From positions 30,106,753 to 30,170,752 of the forward strand of contig CM018038.1 in NCBI GenBank assembly GCA_008638375.1: a DNA stretch of 64,000 nt, in the 5' to 3' direction. Positions 33,168 through 45,864 of the stretch are shown piece after piece. The position numbers and the translations under genes were made by a program. The notes beneath the pieces are model-generated. The model did not search any database, was not told the DNA's origin, and saw only the letters and a program-made list of their open reading frames with translations. The stretch's first letter is position 1, and the number at the start of each line of letters is the position of its first letter. The stretch comes from Nyssa sinensis (lineage: Eukaryota; Streptophyta; Magnoliopsida; Cornales; Nyssaceae).

Positions 33168-34200
33168 ATGGGAGAAAAAAGAAGGAACTTGAAAAAAAGA
33201 AGTTGAAGCTCTACGTACATGCAATGTGACTAGAACCAGTATCAAAAGGAGAAAGAGATAGGTATAGAAGCAGTAAAGAGAGGAATGAAGAGAAGTTAGA
33301 GAGAGAAAATGGAAGATTGGTGGGAAAAACCAAAACTTGACCATGGTAAGCTGTTCTGTCCTTCTAGGGTTCATCTTGAGAAAATTTGACCAACTAGATA
33401 GGTTCAAAAGACCTTTAAACCCATGCCTGCAAGACCCCTTCTATTAATGGAACTCTAAAATTGGGTAAAAAATAGATTGAAACCAAATGGATTTCTTTGG
33501 TTACGAACTTAACCCTTATGTGACAAGGATCAAAATGCCATAAGTTTCTAGTCGAATGGCTCAAAGATAAGGTAGATATTTTCATTTTTAGGTCATGGTC
33601 CAAACTTGGACTTGACCAAATCAAACACAAAACTAGATTCCAATAATAGGAGATGACACCCTAATGGATAAGGATCAAAATGGAACCAGTTTGAGGTCAA
33701 ATGGCTCAGTGATGGACCTAAACGATCAAGTTGCAAGCATGGCTATTAGAGCTTTGATCAAGTTTCACAACTTGCTATAATGCCTCAAACTAACACCAAA
33801 ATGTAATTTCAGAGCTCGGACGTCGATTAGGATTGAAAATAGATTGAGTTAAAGTCTAGAATTACACGAAATAGAGGTTGAAATTTTAGGATTTCGGAGG
33901 GAATAGTAACCACTTAGTTAAAATGACAATAAACATCATTTTGGGATCACGTCGAGTCTGTAGTGGGTTCGGGTTAATCGCATGTCAAAACAGATCTGAT
34001 AATAAGTGAGACGACGTCACTTAGACGCCAAATTAAACAAAATTACGTCATTTCATGTTGTAGCTTAATGATTTAAAAGACCAAATATGTCTAGTTGGCT
34101 ACTCGGATAACTCTATTGACTAATAGTCACGCTTAGAATAGGATTAATTCCCTTATCTGCTATTTGGTTTCTAAAATTAGCGAAAAATAAATGGTCACCT

Positions 34201-34269
34201 GCTGTGCCCAAGAATCGAAACCAAGATCAGCAGCATGAAACCCTATAACCAAACCACTTAGACACCACC
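34201..34269 (-). other. tRNA-like sequence 2 in insertion C
   Basis: The minus strand reads gtctaagtggtttggttatagg (A-box-like) and ttggtttcgattcttgg (B-box-like with one extra base). The flank aaaaataaatggtcacc matches the flank of the tRNA-like sequence in A (gagaaaatggtcact). Confidence 0.45.
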
Positions 34270-36499
34270 AATGGCCATGATTTTTTATCTTACCGAAAAT
34301 AATATATATATTAGATTAAATTGATAATTAATTAATTGAATATTTGGCCCAATCAAAATATGGGGAAGACCTACCCTAGCATTTTTTTTATGCTCTGGAC
34401 TCAATGGTAGAATCCATTTTTGACGAATGAGATGCCAAAAAATTAAATAGATTAAAATTATAATTACAATGATGTCCCTAGGAATGAGTGAAATTACCTT
34501 TTTACCCTTGGGCCAAAAAGGGGAAAAAATAAAATAAGAGAAGTGATAATTCTAGCATTTTTGGGTATTGGACAAATTAAATTCTGAAACATATAAACAA
34601 ATGAACTAGATTGATTTTAAATTAGTCCTAAAGGCAAAATTAAGTTACTAAATGACCTCCAATGATCGCGATGGTACCTACCCTATTATTTTTCGACGTT
34701 CTAGACTAAATGGTGGAGTCAAATTTGTCAAATAAGGTGCCAAAAATATAGAAATGTAAAATTGATGATTTTCAGACTACCTTGATAATGCAATAAGCTA
34801 CCAAATAAATACAAAAGTGATGAAGAGTCCTATAACAATATTTTTAGGAGTCATTAGACTCAAAAATGAAGTCTGAATATGTAGATCATGTATTGTGAAA
34901 TATATAACACAAAAATATAAAATTACCATTATGCCCCTAGAGGGTCAAATAAGTCATAAAGTAACAAAAATCCTAATTTGGGAATGTAAAGGTCACCCAT
35001 TCAACTAGACTAAGTTCGAAAGAACTTAAAACACTAAATAGAGGTGCCTTGAATTAGAATGTATACTAATTCAATATATAATGTATTTTTTTTATCCATG
35101 ATTATAGGATCACCAAAGGATAGAAAATGGGAAAATGGTTATGGGATAACTACTATGGAATCAGTATGGAAATACAAATGCTAAGGTCCTATTGTAAGTA
35201 AACCCAAACTCTAATATATGGGTTCCTACTATGCCAATGGGGCCTACTTGCATAGTTTTCAATCTTTATTTCTTGAAATATGCACCAATAATTACTTTAA
35301 GTCTACAACCTTTTATCTTTTATGATTATTTATTATGGATATTGTGAATTTTTATGATTCTATTTGTTGTGGATAACCATGAGTCTTTCGACTTTAAAAC
35401 TTATTGAACGCTAGTGATCTTTTTATTGTGGATTCTATGGGTCTTTGTGACTCCTCACGTTGTCGGATCTTTGTGATCTCTTGTGAGCCCTATGATAAGG
35501 ATATCTACTAGTCTTTGTGACTCCTCGTGTTGTTATCTCTCATGATCTCTTATGTTGAAAATATTGTGGTTATTGAGAACCCCATTTGTGTGAATTTGGG
35601 ATTGTGCCAATCATAATGCTCTTCCTTGCCTATAGATGCTGATGGCCTTCGGGTTGATGTTTGAGAATGATACCCAACATATAGTCTTGGTATGGACATA
35701 TTTATGTGATGATAAAAGCTCTTGGTGCTATTCAAGAAAACCTAGAGATGAGAAATGACATACTTGAATAAATGTTGTATGGGGGTAGCCGAGCCCCATT
35801 TATCTTGATGACATCTTCTTTTATCTTATATTATATGAGTTTAGCTAGATGATTCTAAAAGGCTAACTGGGGAGTTCAATCCATATCCTGTTATTGATAT
35901 TTGATGCACTATATGCTTGATCTTTACTGTTCATTACAACCATTTTTGTTATGTTGTGACATTTACTCTTGTGCACATTATTGTGTTGATTTGATTCATA
36001 TATCTAAATTTGGCAGCTAAACATTTTATGTTGATGAATATGTACTTGTTAACTTGCTTAGTCATTCATATTGCTATTAAGATCTTTTTGTGGATTGTGC
36101 TATTTTGACTTGATGGTCAATTCTATTGAACTTGAAGTCTTGTTACTATCCCCTTGTTTTTATATCCTTTCTTAACCTATGACAGAGTGAAGGATTTATT
36201 TACTGAGCTTAAGTTAGCTCACCAAAAAACTATAGCAATGTTTTAAGTGAACCATCATGGTAAGAAAAGTAGTGATGGAGTTAAAGGAAGCTAATGATGT
36301 GCACATGAACGACCTTAATGGGTACAGCTCCAAAAACTATAGTGTGAACTTATCTTTATAAGAAATGTATTTCTGTGAGACAATGTGATTATGTGACTGA
36401 GAGATATTGATAAACTTATGTTATTTTTAATGATCTAATTAAGGAATTTGTACTCGAAAGATATATTCTTGTGTGTGATTTAGGTTCAGGGTATTTAGA

Positions 36500-36940
36500 C
36501 TATTATTGGGCCTTTTGGCCACTCAAAATCCCAAATCTTGTTTCTTTTGGAAACTTAAGTCTCTAAATTGACTTTTTCTTGCATATATTGCAAGTCAAGG
36601 ATTGAAATTCAGTGTTGTCAATTTTTACAAATCTATTTTGTCAATTTTGAGGTTTGTAAATTGGTTTCAAAGTAGTTAGAACTTTATTGGGCCTTTTGGC
36701 TACAAACCCTAAATCTAAGTCATTTTTAACTTTGGTTTCAAAAATGACTATTTTTTACGTAAGTTGTAAGCTAGGGTATCAGAATTCAGTGTTGTGAATT
36801 TTTATGAGTCTATTTTGTCATTTGTGAGTTGTGTAAGGTAGTTTCATTGTAGTTAAACCATTATCGAGCCTATTGGCCACTCAAAACCCCTATTTTGGTT
36901 CCTTTTGAAAACTTAAGTTTCTAAACTGTATAATTTGTAA
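36500..36940. repeat. Degraded ~180-bp tandem units (CACTA N2), inverted relative to those of N1
   Basis: About two and a half units begin gggccttttggcc and contain aacttaagt, ttgcaagtcaagg and attcagtgttgtgaatttt. In reverse complement these align with the N1 unit (cacctcaaaa..acttatgcaa..gacttaagt..gcattttgggcc). The hairpin core has decayed. Confidence 0.7.
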
Positions 36941-36989
36941 ACATAAGTCACCAAAATGCATTTAAAACTTACTATGACTAAGAAGACCC

Positions 36990-38260
36990 CCTACTGGCTG
37001 AGCAACCTCTACATACATCTAGTTCTATTGAGTCGTGAGGTTATTCAACTTCTGCATAAGCTCAGTGTCACATCTTTCCAACGTCTCAACCCTTTTCATA
37101 ACCGTTTGGAATCTTGCATTGCTCTTGACCAATGTTGTTGTCGCCTATACACCAATTCCTAGGCCACAAATGTATCCACGCCTCCTCTCTAGAATGGCCT
37201 CGTGTATCTAATTATCAATCAATGGAGTTTGTCCCTCAAGCATCGATCGAGTATGCATCTCCAGCATATTCTCCTACAAAAATATAAAATTATGTTATTA
37301 CTATTAAAAATATTTTCAAATATTAAAATTAGTATAAGTTTTAGAAGGAAATAACTTACATAAATCATATGTGACTTCTCCTTAACCCAATTATTTCCAG
37401 GGTTGTAATAAGTCTTGTGCCATAGATTGATCAAGCTAGGCAGTGCACTAGTCTCCTTGTCTTGCTGTAGTAATTTGAAAGCACAGTATAAAGAAAATCT
37501 TATGTATATTTAATACAAAAGGGAAACACCAAATAATTACCATCTCATACCAATAGCATACAAAAGAATGTGAACCACCTCAGTGTGTCACATTTTGCTT
37601 GCTAATGCTCACAGAATTCTTCCTACTAACCTCCTACACTTATAAACAAATGATGTTAGTATATATGACAATGATTTATAATAAAACAAATATAATATTA
37701 ACCATTATGAAATGCTAATTATTTACCTGAAAGGCCTCGTTCCTGAATTGAGTGTAGCAAACATCTCAATCCCCCTACGTGACCCTTTTTATAGGGTTTG
37801 GCATGGGGTTCCCTACCTTCATGCACCTCTACCCTATAGTGCATGTGTAGTTTGTGCCGGTAGTTCTTAAAGTGGATCCCCATGTATCGGTTCACTGTGT
37901 AATACACATGGGAAAGGTATAGGTCGATGTCAAACTTCTTTTTCAAAATCATTTCATATATAGATAAATGCATCATTACATATGTTAATATGAAATGGAA
38001 TGGAATAATAGAAGACATACTAGAATGTGGGCATGCATCTCCCAGTGTTGCTCGTTCATAACCTTGTGACAATCATGGATAGTAAGTGAGGCACGAAGTC
38101 GGAAAATGATGTCAATATCGGTCGTGAACATTTGTCCCCCCACCCATAAGCTTAAATGATCCCTAAGGTATCTCCAAGTGAAACTCTTACCACTAGTTGC
38201 CTATAGTAGTTATTGTAATCTATTATTTTTCGACGTAGCATGCCCACGTTTGGATGAGGA
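36990..38260 (-). pseudogene. CACTA-associated Transposase_24-like gene of copy N2
   Basis: Minus-strand segments in order: FTTDIDIIFRLRASLTIHDC and NEQHWEMHAHIL (38,030-38,200), EMILKKKFDIDLYLSHVYYT and HFKNYRHKLHMHYRVEVH (37,750-37,950), SISKQNVTH-GGSHSF (about 37,560-37,630), ETSALPSLINLWHKTYYNPG with NNWVKEKSHMIY (37,360-37,460), and MLEMHTRSMLEGQTPLID with ERRRGYICGLG (37,170-37,270). The introns sit at the same places as in N1 (for example after HAHILVC). It belongs to the plant Ptta/En/Spm family (PF03004). Stops in the last exon and frame changes indicate decay. It is downstream of the TNPD gene in the same orientation. Confidence 0.75.
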
Positions 38261-41200
38261 GGCAAAACTTTGTAAGAAACAAAATAAAAATAATTAGTAC
38301 AAAAATTATATATAATTATAAATTAAAAATTAACAACTTACCATCAATAGCAGATGTCACTGACCCTGCAAAGGACATGTCGACGCTACTTACATTGATG
38401 AGTGTCGATGGGTCCAACCCTTGCATGATCGATAATCATTGTGATCCTAGTCCAACCATATCTACACGAATGTATACAAATAAAAAATTCTACATCATAC
38501 ACAAAAAAATAAAATAGTATATATTTTGGATTAACACCCTTGATCCTCCTAATGTAATACCGATAAAAATTATTTGTCTAAGTCTTTATCATCATTTGTT
38601 CTAAAAATTTCTTCGTGCTCAGAATAGTACTCCAAAAATGTTTCATCACCACAATCACTTTAATTGTCATAATCATTAATGAAAATCGTGTCCCTTATAT
38701 CTAACTACACGGGATTGATGACTATTTTACGTCATTCCTATTCAAACGAACTAAGATAACAACTTTTTCATTATGTTGGACAACCATTATAGGCCGATTG
38801 AAACTCTTTTTGTATTCTTTCCTCAATTCTCTCTTTTTGAACTTCCAATACAATCACTTTCATCATCATCATTGATAAATGTTGCGTCCATCAGATCTAA
38901 ATGCATGGTATTTCGGAAGGCAACAACTATGACATGATCGGGTTCTACATCAGTTCTATTTAGCTAGATAATGCACATCGCATATACTTGATTATGCTGG
39001 ACAACACCATTATAGGCCCATTGAAACTCTTCTTAAAGCATCTCCTCATTTTGGATCTTTCTTTCTCTTTTGGACTTTGACTATATCATAAACATTTCTA
39101 GACTATTTTTTCTGTACAACATGCCATTCCCCCCTCCCCTTTTTATGTCTTTCAAATAGAATACTTGCTTGGATTGTGAAGTCAATTCATAAGGATCATC
39201 CTTATATGTCGTCTGGGACATATTAACACATATAAAGTGTTTATCAGCCTACATTTTAATCTTTTCTATTACTAGCATCCCTTCAATTACATTTGAACAA
39301 ATACATCGAGTTACGCAGGTAATGTATCTCAATGATATATTCTACGACACCATAGTAGTCCAGGCTTTGTCTTCCTTTATACCCTCCCTCAATCACGACC
39401 CTACTATTTTGTGTTTGGCGGTGCACCTCATGTTGCTTTGTGTGAAAACGAATGCCATCAACAATGCAACCGGTGTACCGAAATATCCTTTCATCCAGGC
39501 CACATGCCAAGGCATATAGTTGATCGTACGTCTCATGCGATCCTTGGTTTGACAAGAGTTTAATATATTAATAGGATTAAAAGTAGAAAAATAAATGAAT
39601 ACATGTCAATTGAGTAATTAACATTAATATAAGATACGTTATACTTACTCAATTTTTGAACCACTTAGGAAATAGTTTCTGTTGTATTTGCTCTACATTT
39701 TTAACATTTTCTCCCTGAAACTTAGTCATATGCTCATAACATAAGATCAGATATATTTTTTGTAACTTGGATTCCACTAATAAGGTAGCACTATAAAGGT
39801 GTACGATAAACTTACTTAAAATATGGTAACATCTCATCACAATTATTCAGTGCGGTATAATGTGCTTTTGCTAAGTCTTTAGGAGGACACCATTTATACG
39901 ATGAAGCACCTAATGTTCATATATTATAATTTAACACCCCTAGGCCAGTTTGTGGTTACGGTAGACATCTATCAGAATTATGTTTTTCATGATTAAACCT
40001 TGTCTCAGTATCTTCAAGGTGTATGGAATAGAATGTGAGACATTCAGCATCTACGTATGCCTCAACAATTGATCCTTCCGATCGTGCTTTGTTACATACG
40101 TATTACTTTAACGTATATAAGAATTGTGGCAATAATTTAACAAATTAATTAAATCCGTGGACATAATGGACATATAAAATATTAAGTCACGTACCTTTCA
40201 ATTGAAGACATCCAACGATATTGGACTGGTCCACTAATTCTTGCCTTATGCGGCAAATGCACAACTTAGTGACGATGACATCAAATAAAGTTGGAGGAAA
40301 GATCATTTCCAACTTGTAGAGGATTACAACGTCCTTTTTGAGTTCCTCTAATACTTTCAACTTCAACGTCTTGGCACTTAATTCTTTAAAGAAGCATCAC
40401 AACTCAATCAATGTTGTTGATATACTCTCGGGGCGATATCCACGTATTATAACTAGAAGAAGTCGTTGTAAAAGTATGTGGAAATCATGATTCTTTAAGC
40501 CAAATATTTTCTTATCTTTAAGATTCACACACAAAGATATATTTGATGTATATCCATCTGAGAACTTCACTGATTTAAACCACTCATAAATCCTCATTCA
40601 CTCATCAGGTGATAATGTATAGCATGCAGGAGGTATGACAAATTTATCTCTACTACGTACCAGGTGCAACTCCTTTGTTATGCCTAACTCTTGCAAGTCC
40701 ATCTGAGCTTTAACAATATGCTTTGGCTTCCTTTCAATGTTCATTAAAGTTCTGAGCATATTATCACATATATTATTCTCAATGTGCATAACATCTAAAC
40801 TGTGCCTCAACTTTAACGTCTCCTAATATATGGAAAATAAAAAATATGTTTTTCTTCGTCTAATTACACTTCATATTAGTACGCTTCCTCTTTTTAGCAC
40901 CTGGTATCTTCCCAAACCTCACCAGTTGGGTGTCGGCCAATTGCGCCAACAAATCATCCCCAAAGAACTCACGAGGTGCCGACATACACTCAGGTTTTCC
41001 ATTAAACGGATGCTTCTGGAAGGTTTACCATACATGTGACAATGGTAGAAAATAATGATGGCACATGTAGCATATCTTGTTTCGATTAGACAAATATGGC
41101 AAATATGCATCCTTATTGCATATCGGACATACTAGATACACCTTCATGCTCTACCTAGACAAGTTGGAGTATGTGGGAAAGTCATTTATGTTCCACAATA

Positions 41201-43030
41201 ATAATGCATTCAATTAGAATGTCTCCTTCATAGATACATCGTATGCCTCCACTCTATCCTTCCATAATTTTTTCAACTCATCCACTAACGGTCGCAAATA
41301 AACATCAATTTTATTTTTAGGAGACTTTGGCCCCTGAATAAGCAACGACATGAAGATAAAAAATTCTTTCATACATCCCTAGGGTGGAAAGTTATAGGGC
41401 ACAAGCAACATTGGCCACATGTTGTAGGCATTACTCATGTCACTGAATGGATTGAAATTGTCACTAGCCAGCCCAAGCTATACATTATGCGGCTCATTTG
41501 TAAACCAATTGTGAATTTTATCAAATTCACCCCAAGCTTGAGAGTCTGGCACATGCTTAAGTACATTTTCCTCACCAACATGTTTCTCGCTATGCCACCT
41601 TATCTCTTCAGCTGTCTTTCGAGACATGTACAACATTTTTAACCAGGGTTTTAATGGAAAATATCTCAAGACCTTATGCGAAATTTTTTTGTTCATTCCT
41701 TTATTCACCTTGTACTTAGGTTAGTGGCACACTATATACTCAACACACCATTCAATCTTTTTCCAAAGTAACATGCAATCGTTCTTGCAAGCATGAACAA
41801 AGATATATCCAATACCTAAGTTCCTCAACTGTCTTTTCACCTCATAAAGTAATTTCAGAAGGGTCTCCTTTACAAATAGTGCGAATTTAAATAATTTAAT
41901 AGCCATATTGAAAAATTTGTTTGTCCATCGGTTGATGGTCTTAATATGAAAGAGCTTCACGAGAAAATCAAGTTTCAAAAACTTCTCACAACTCAAATAT
42001 AATAGTTTTCTTGCTTCCTTCAACAAAGGATTCAAAAATGTTTCTAATTCTTTAGTATCACTCCTAGGACCTGGACCGTGACTTGTAGTTGCACCCCTTT
42101 GCATGTTTACTAGCAGTTCTAACAACCCATCATAACCAAATCCATTATTTTCACCCAAGACATCGTCGTCGTCATCATCGTCATTGTCTTCATTCTCACT
42201 CTTCACTCATATTTCACATTGTTGCTTGTGAAATTATAAACACCTATACATCTTGTCCATGCCATACTCGATTAGCTATGCTCTAGCCTCATCGATGTGC
42301 ATGTGATTCCTATTATTTCACCTTTAACGTAGACATCTTATTATATTACTCCCATTCGCAGATGAGCGAGTAAACTCAATGAAATTTTTAATCCCTTTCA
42401 CATACTTGGCCAAATGTCTGCCCTTCAATTCTGTAACGCCCCGAATTTCCACGAACCCGGGGGTGAGTGTAACGGAAATAAAAGAAAATAAAATAAAGGT
42501 AAAAGACAATCTAACGAGTTCAACTTAGCTTACATTCATTTTTGTCAACATACACATAATATGTCATCTTGGACTTAAGCCCATACATCACAAAATGCGC
42601 CCTAAGTGCCAAAATACTCTAAGTTCTTTCTTCCACTAAAATATCACCGAGTCTCACGTAGCCGGAAGCATCATCTGAAATGGTGTCCCACGAGTGGGTC
42701 AGCTCAACTGCTGGTACAATATAATGCTAATGCAAGAAACAAAATTAAGGGTGTGGCATGTGCAAGTGTATAGTTATATCTACATGTCATTTAATGTCAT
42801 CCATACAATGTACAAGCAATGATCTGCATGCCATCCAACTCATTAACATAATCTGAGGCGTGGCATGTGCAAGTGTACAGTTATATCTACATGCACAATT
42901 ATAACCTACATGCCATCCAATCCATCCATATAATGCATTAACAAGATTCATCACACATTCTTGAATTCATTAATACAATGCAATGAAAATATGCGTGACA
43001 CACCCATGCAACTCTATGCTTCACCCATGT

Positions 43031-43274
43031 CTCTTCACGGATCGCTCTCGTTGGTTCGGGTACCAAATGCAATGTCATGTCCCTTCATGGATCGCTCCCG
43101 TTGGTTCAGGTACCAAATGCAATGTCATGTCCCTTCATGGATCGCTCCCGTTGGTTCGGGTACCAAATGCAATGTCATGTCCCTTCATGGATCGCTCTCG
43201 TTGGTTCGGGTACCAAATACAATGTTATGTCCCTTCACGGATCACTCTCGTTGGTTTGGGTACCAAATACAATG
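43031..43274. repeat. 50-bp minisatellite, five units, in insertion B
   Basis: Units start at 43,031, 43,081, 43,131, 43,181 and 43,231 with exact 50-bp spacing and share atcgctcccgttggttcggg and taccaaatgcaatgtcatgt. Because 50 is not a multiple of three, the three frames read the same repeat peptide in rotation, giving misleading overlapping ORFs. Confidence 0.95.
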
Positions 43275-44430
43275 ACCAATTTTGGGTTTTTTAACTACAG
43301 GATCTGCACCCTCATAATGTACAGCACCACGTGCTCAACTCACACCATGTCCAAAGAATCACACTATGCCACTATGCTTTGATTCCACCATACCATAATG
43401 TGATCTCAATAAGGCATCATATCCACACATAAAGCATGCTTTAAATAATGTATTACCCGATAACATTCAAATCAGAAGATCCTTTCATCAAGGTTACATG
43501 ATATACATAGTCCATTTAACACATGCTTTAAATCACATATTTCATAATCCCAACAATTCTCGAAAAATATAATCCACACATTATGCTAACGCATGCGATA
43601 TACACATAATTACGATTCTCATTCATCACCAAACTTTCAAAAAGATAACAAGGAACACATAAGCATATGAACAACCAAACAGATATGTGAATCATCAAGT
43701 CAACATAGCAATTACTCCTAAACTTAATTCTATTTCTTACTTAGCACAATATATAGTACCTGATGGGTCAGTCTCAACTCAGAAAGACGTACTCGTAGTG
43801 TAGCAAAACTAGTAGTAGAATGCAGAAGGTTAGACCACCTTCTCCTTGCCTTTCCGTGTCCCCAAAATCATAAAATGTAACTCAATTCATTTGCTACTTG
43901 AATTATGCTATTCATCAAATTTTATGTCTTTATTTTATGAGTTTCTATTTTGCCAAATTAGACTTTATTGTTGACTCCGGAACGTCGAACAAAGTCGGTT
44001 TAGGCTTTCGTAGAATTCAATTTGGATATCCGGGCTAAAAAGGGCAAAACGGTCTTTTTGCACTTTCACTGGTTCTTACATCCTGAGACCTCCTTTCATA
44101 AATCAGACTCCACTATTGAGTTTGGAATGCTCGAAATAATAAAGTTTCACTATTCTTTTATTTTAATCAGAGTTCGTTTGATTAGTTTTTGACTCAGGGG
44201 CATTTTGGTAATTTTTAAGGGTTCTACGTGTCTTTTATTTTTTGAGACCTTGTCTCATAACACGGACCTCACCATTTGTCTTATGAGGTCCAAGATAATC
44301 AGAAAACATATATGACTTGTCTTATTTGGGTTCCGGGCCATTTCGACATATTTAATTTAATTAAATAAACTTAATTAATTAAATAGAGTAAAGTGTAATA
44401 AATATATATATATATATATCCTGCGCAAAA

Positions 44431-44514
44431 TGGGTACGGTTGGTAACCGTCCCCACTTGGTCCACACGCGCCTTTTCCACGTTCACCACCAGGGTTCGAT
44501 CCCTGGCAACCGCA
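44431..44514 (+). other. tRNA-like sequence in insertion B
   Basis: ACGGTTGGTAACCGT forms a D-arm-like hairpin, and CCAGGGTTCGATCCCTGG forms a perfect T-arm-like hairpin containing the B-box core GGTTCGATCC. An (AT)n tract precedes it at 44,402-44,418. It is antisense to the reversed LTR, as are the copies in A and C. The anticodon region is not convincing. Confidence 0.55.
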
Positions 44515-45419
44515 CCCCCACCCCTTTTTCTCTTCTCCCTTTTCTTTTTATTTCTTGAACTGTTGGGCCCAATCCACCCATTGGCCCACTGATTTTTAAA
44601 ATGGCCCAAGTGTTTTAGAAAAAAGAAACAAACCCAAACTCATAGCCCAACAGGGAAAGTCCAAACAAGCCCAAACCCTAGCGCCTACGCCCCTACGCCT
44701 TTCCGGTCATCCTCTCCGTGACCCCCTCAATGCCGATCACCGGAAAGTTGAGCAGCACCCCATTTTTTTTTTGCCACTTTTCACGTCCAGCTTTCTATCT
44801 TTTTCCATCAAATAAATTTTGAGGCTTCCAGATATAATTTGGAACCGGTTTTGACCCTAAACTCCCACGGTTTCCAACACCCATTTCGGTTTTTTCGGCG
44901 TTGCACTGGTGAAGGGATAATCGGTCATACAATGGCCGTTTCTTGACCGTTGTGCACCATTTTTATTGCGTTGGACTCCTGTTAAAGTTTCTTACTTCTT
45001 TTTAGTCACCAAAACAAGGTTTGGTTAACACATAGAACTTCACCATTTTCGGATGAGGGGTACGGTCCAACCTTTCTTAGCTTTTCTTTCATGTTTTTGG
45101 CTAAACTGATTCTCACATGCATCTATAATGATTTAAGAGAAAACTTAAAGAAATTAAACTAAGATCGATACCTGATTGCAGATTTTTCCTCAGTTCCCAA
45201 ACCCTTCAAAATTTGTTCTCTTTCTCTCTCTAGATTCTGCTTCTCTCTTGCTTCTCTTTTGGCTTACTCGTAAACCTTTCCACCTTCTCAATTTCCTCAC
45301 TTCTCTCTCTTCCTTTCTATCTCTCTTTCTAACCCAATGACCCCCTATGTATATACACAGATCGTTCTCTCTCTCTCCCTCTACTCTCTCTCTTTTTTCT
45401 TTTCAATTCTGAATTTCTC

Positions 45420-45720
45420 CACCTACACACACAATTTACACTGTACACACTGCACCTCCACTTGCACACACCATCAGCCACACATTGTTCACAAACTGAC
45501 TTGCATTTAATATTGCTTGTGTTCTTATATCATGTATATGTATATATTATATTACACCCTCACACACACCAACACAACCGTACACACACAGAGCTCACAT
45601 GCACACACCTCACGGCAGTACACACACACGTCTTGTGTACACATACATATATATATATATATATTTAAACACATGCATACATATAGCAAATATTAATATA
45701 TATATATATATACATACATA
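45420..45720. repeat. CA-rich and AT-rich microsatellites in insertion B
   Basis: Runs of (CA)n at 45,424-45,640 are followed by (AT)n at 45,648-45,664 and 45,697-45,710. Short ORFs here are simple-sequence artefacts. Confidence 0.8.
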
Positions 45721-45864
45721 TACAATACATCACACATGTATAGTACACATTTTATACAAAATAAATAAATAAATAAACGTAAATATAAAAATAAAAACTT
45801 TATTCCAAAAAAAAAAAATTCGGATCTTTACAAAGTCCATCCATCTCTTATCTATTTTCATCTT

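Larger units (their letters stand above)
32307..36499 (+). mobile_element. Noncoding LTR-like insertion C
   Basis: It starts TGTAACACCTTGAGCC and appears to end near GGTTCAGGGTATTTAGA, a decayed form of the GGTTCGGGATGTGACA end at 13,682. In order it contains an antisense tRNA-like sequence (32,748-32,821), (AT)n (32,990-33,005), a GA tract (33,120-33,165), a donor-like ATGGTAAGC (33,343), a second tRNA-like sequence (34,201-34,269), gaggtcc-type blocks (34,390-34,940) and a 3' region with gctcacc (36,218). It separates CACTA copies N1 and N2. The right boundary is approximate; no convincing target duplication. Confidence 0.55.
42432..45832 (-). mobile_element. Noncoding 3.4-kb LTR-like insertion B (solo-LTR candidate) inside the TNPD gene
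   Basis: The ends are TGTAACGCCCCGAATTT and, on the right, GGATCTTTACA, an inverted pair with TG..CA termini. The flanking 5-mers AATTC (42,427-42,431) and AAGTC (45,833-45,837) differ at one base. Removal brings the two halves of the transposase-associated domain together. Read in reverse it contains AT and CA tracts, a CT tract, a donor-like CAGGTA-type site (about 45,172), an antisense tRNA-like sequence (44,431-44,514), ggactcc-type blocks and a 50-bp minisatellite. No coding potential. The size and end structure fit a solo LTR. Confidence 0.7.
38640..45864 (-). pseudogene. TNP2/TNPD-like CACTA transposase gene (copy N2), decayed and interrupted
   Basis: TNPD-type proteins are the presumed transposases of En/Spm elements. 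Minus-strand landmarks: MKIDKRWMDF (45,833-45,864) joined, across insertion B, to LKGRHLAKYVKGIKNFIEF (42,360-42,426), which is the transposase-associated domain; an acidic SENEDNDDDDDDD stretch (about 42,160-42,206); GYIFVHACKNDCMLLWKKIE (41,750-41,815); KVLRYFPLKPWLKMLYMSRK and DSQAWGEFDKIH (41,500-41,670); FGDDLLAQLADTQL (about 40,925-40,965); LDVMHIENNICDNMLRTL with KELHLVRSRDKFVIPPACYT (40,598-40,810); DGYTSNISLCVNLKDKK (40,500-40,560); a DUF4216-type YALACGLDERIFRYTGCIVD with IRFHTKQHE (39,400-39,520); DDPYELTSQSKQVFYLKDI (39,140-39,200). These match PF02992 and flanking families in the expected order. Many frameshifts make it non-functional. Confidence 0.85.

Noticed and set aside
36508..36512. 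GGGCC as right target duplication of insertion C (matching 32,302-32,306)
   Set aside because: The word belongs to the tandem unit itself (it recurs in the next unit) and the base pairs before it do not form the expected CA end.
42961..43382. Three overlapping repeat-rich ORFs of about 100 codons
   Set aside because: The same peptide appears in three frames because of an exact 50-bp minisatellite; this is not evidence of coding.
44431..44514. A functional tRNA gene
   Set aside because: T-arm and D-arm-like parts are good, but no complete cloverleaf with a proper anticodon stem could be drawn, and related modules recur in LTRs; kept as tRNA-like only.
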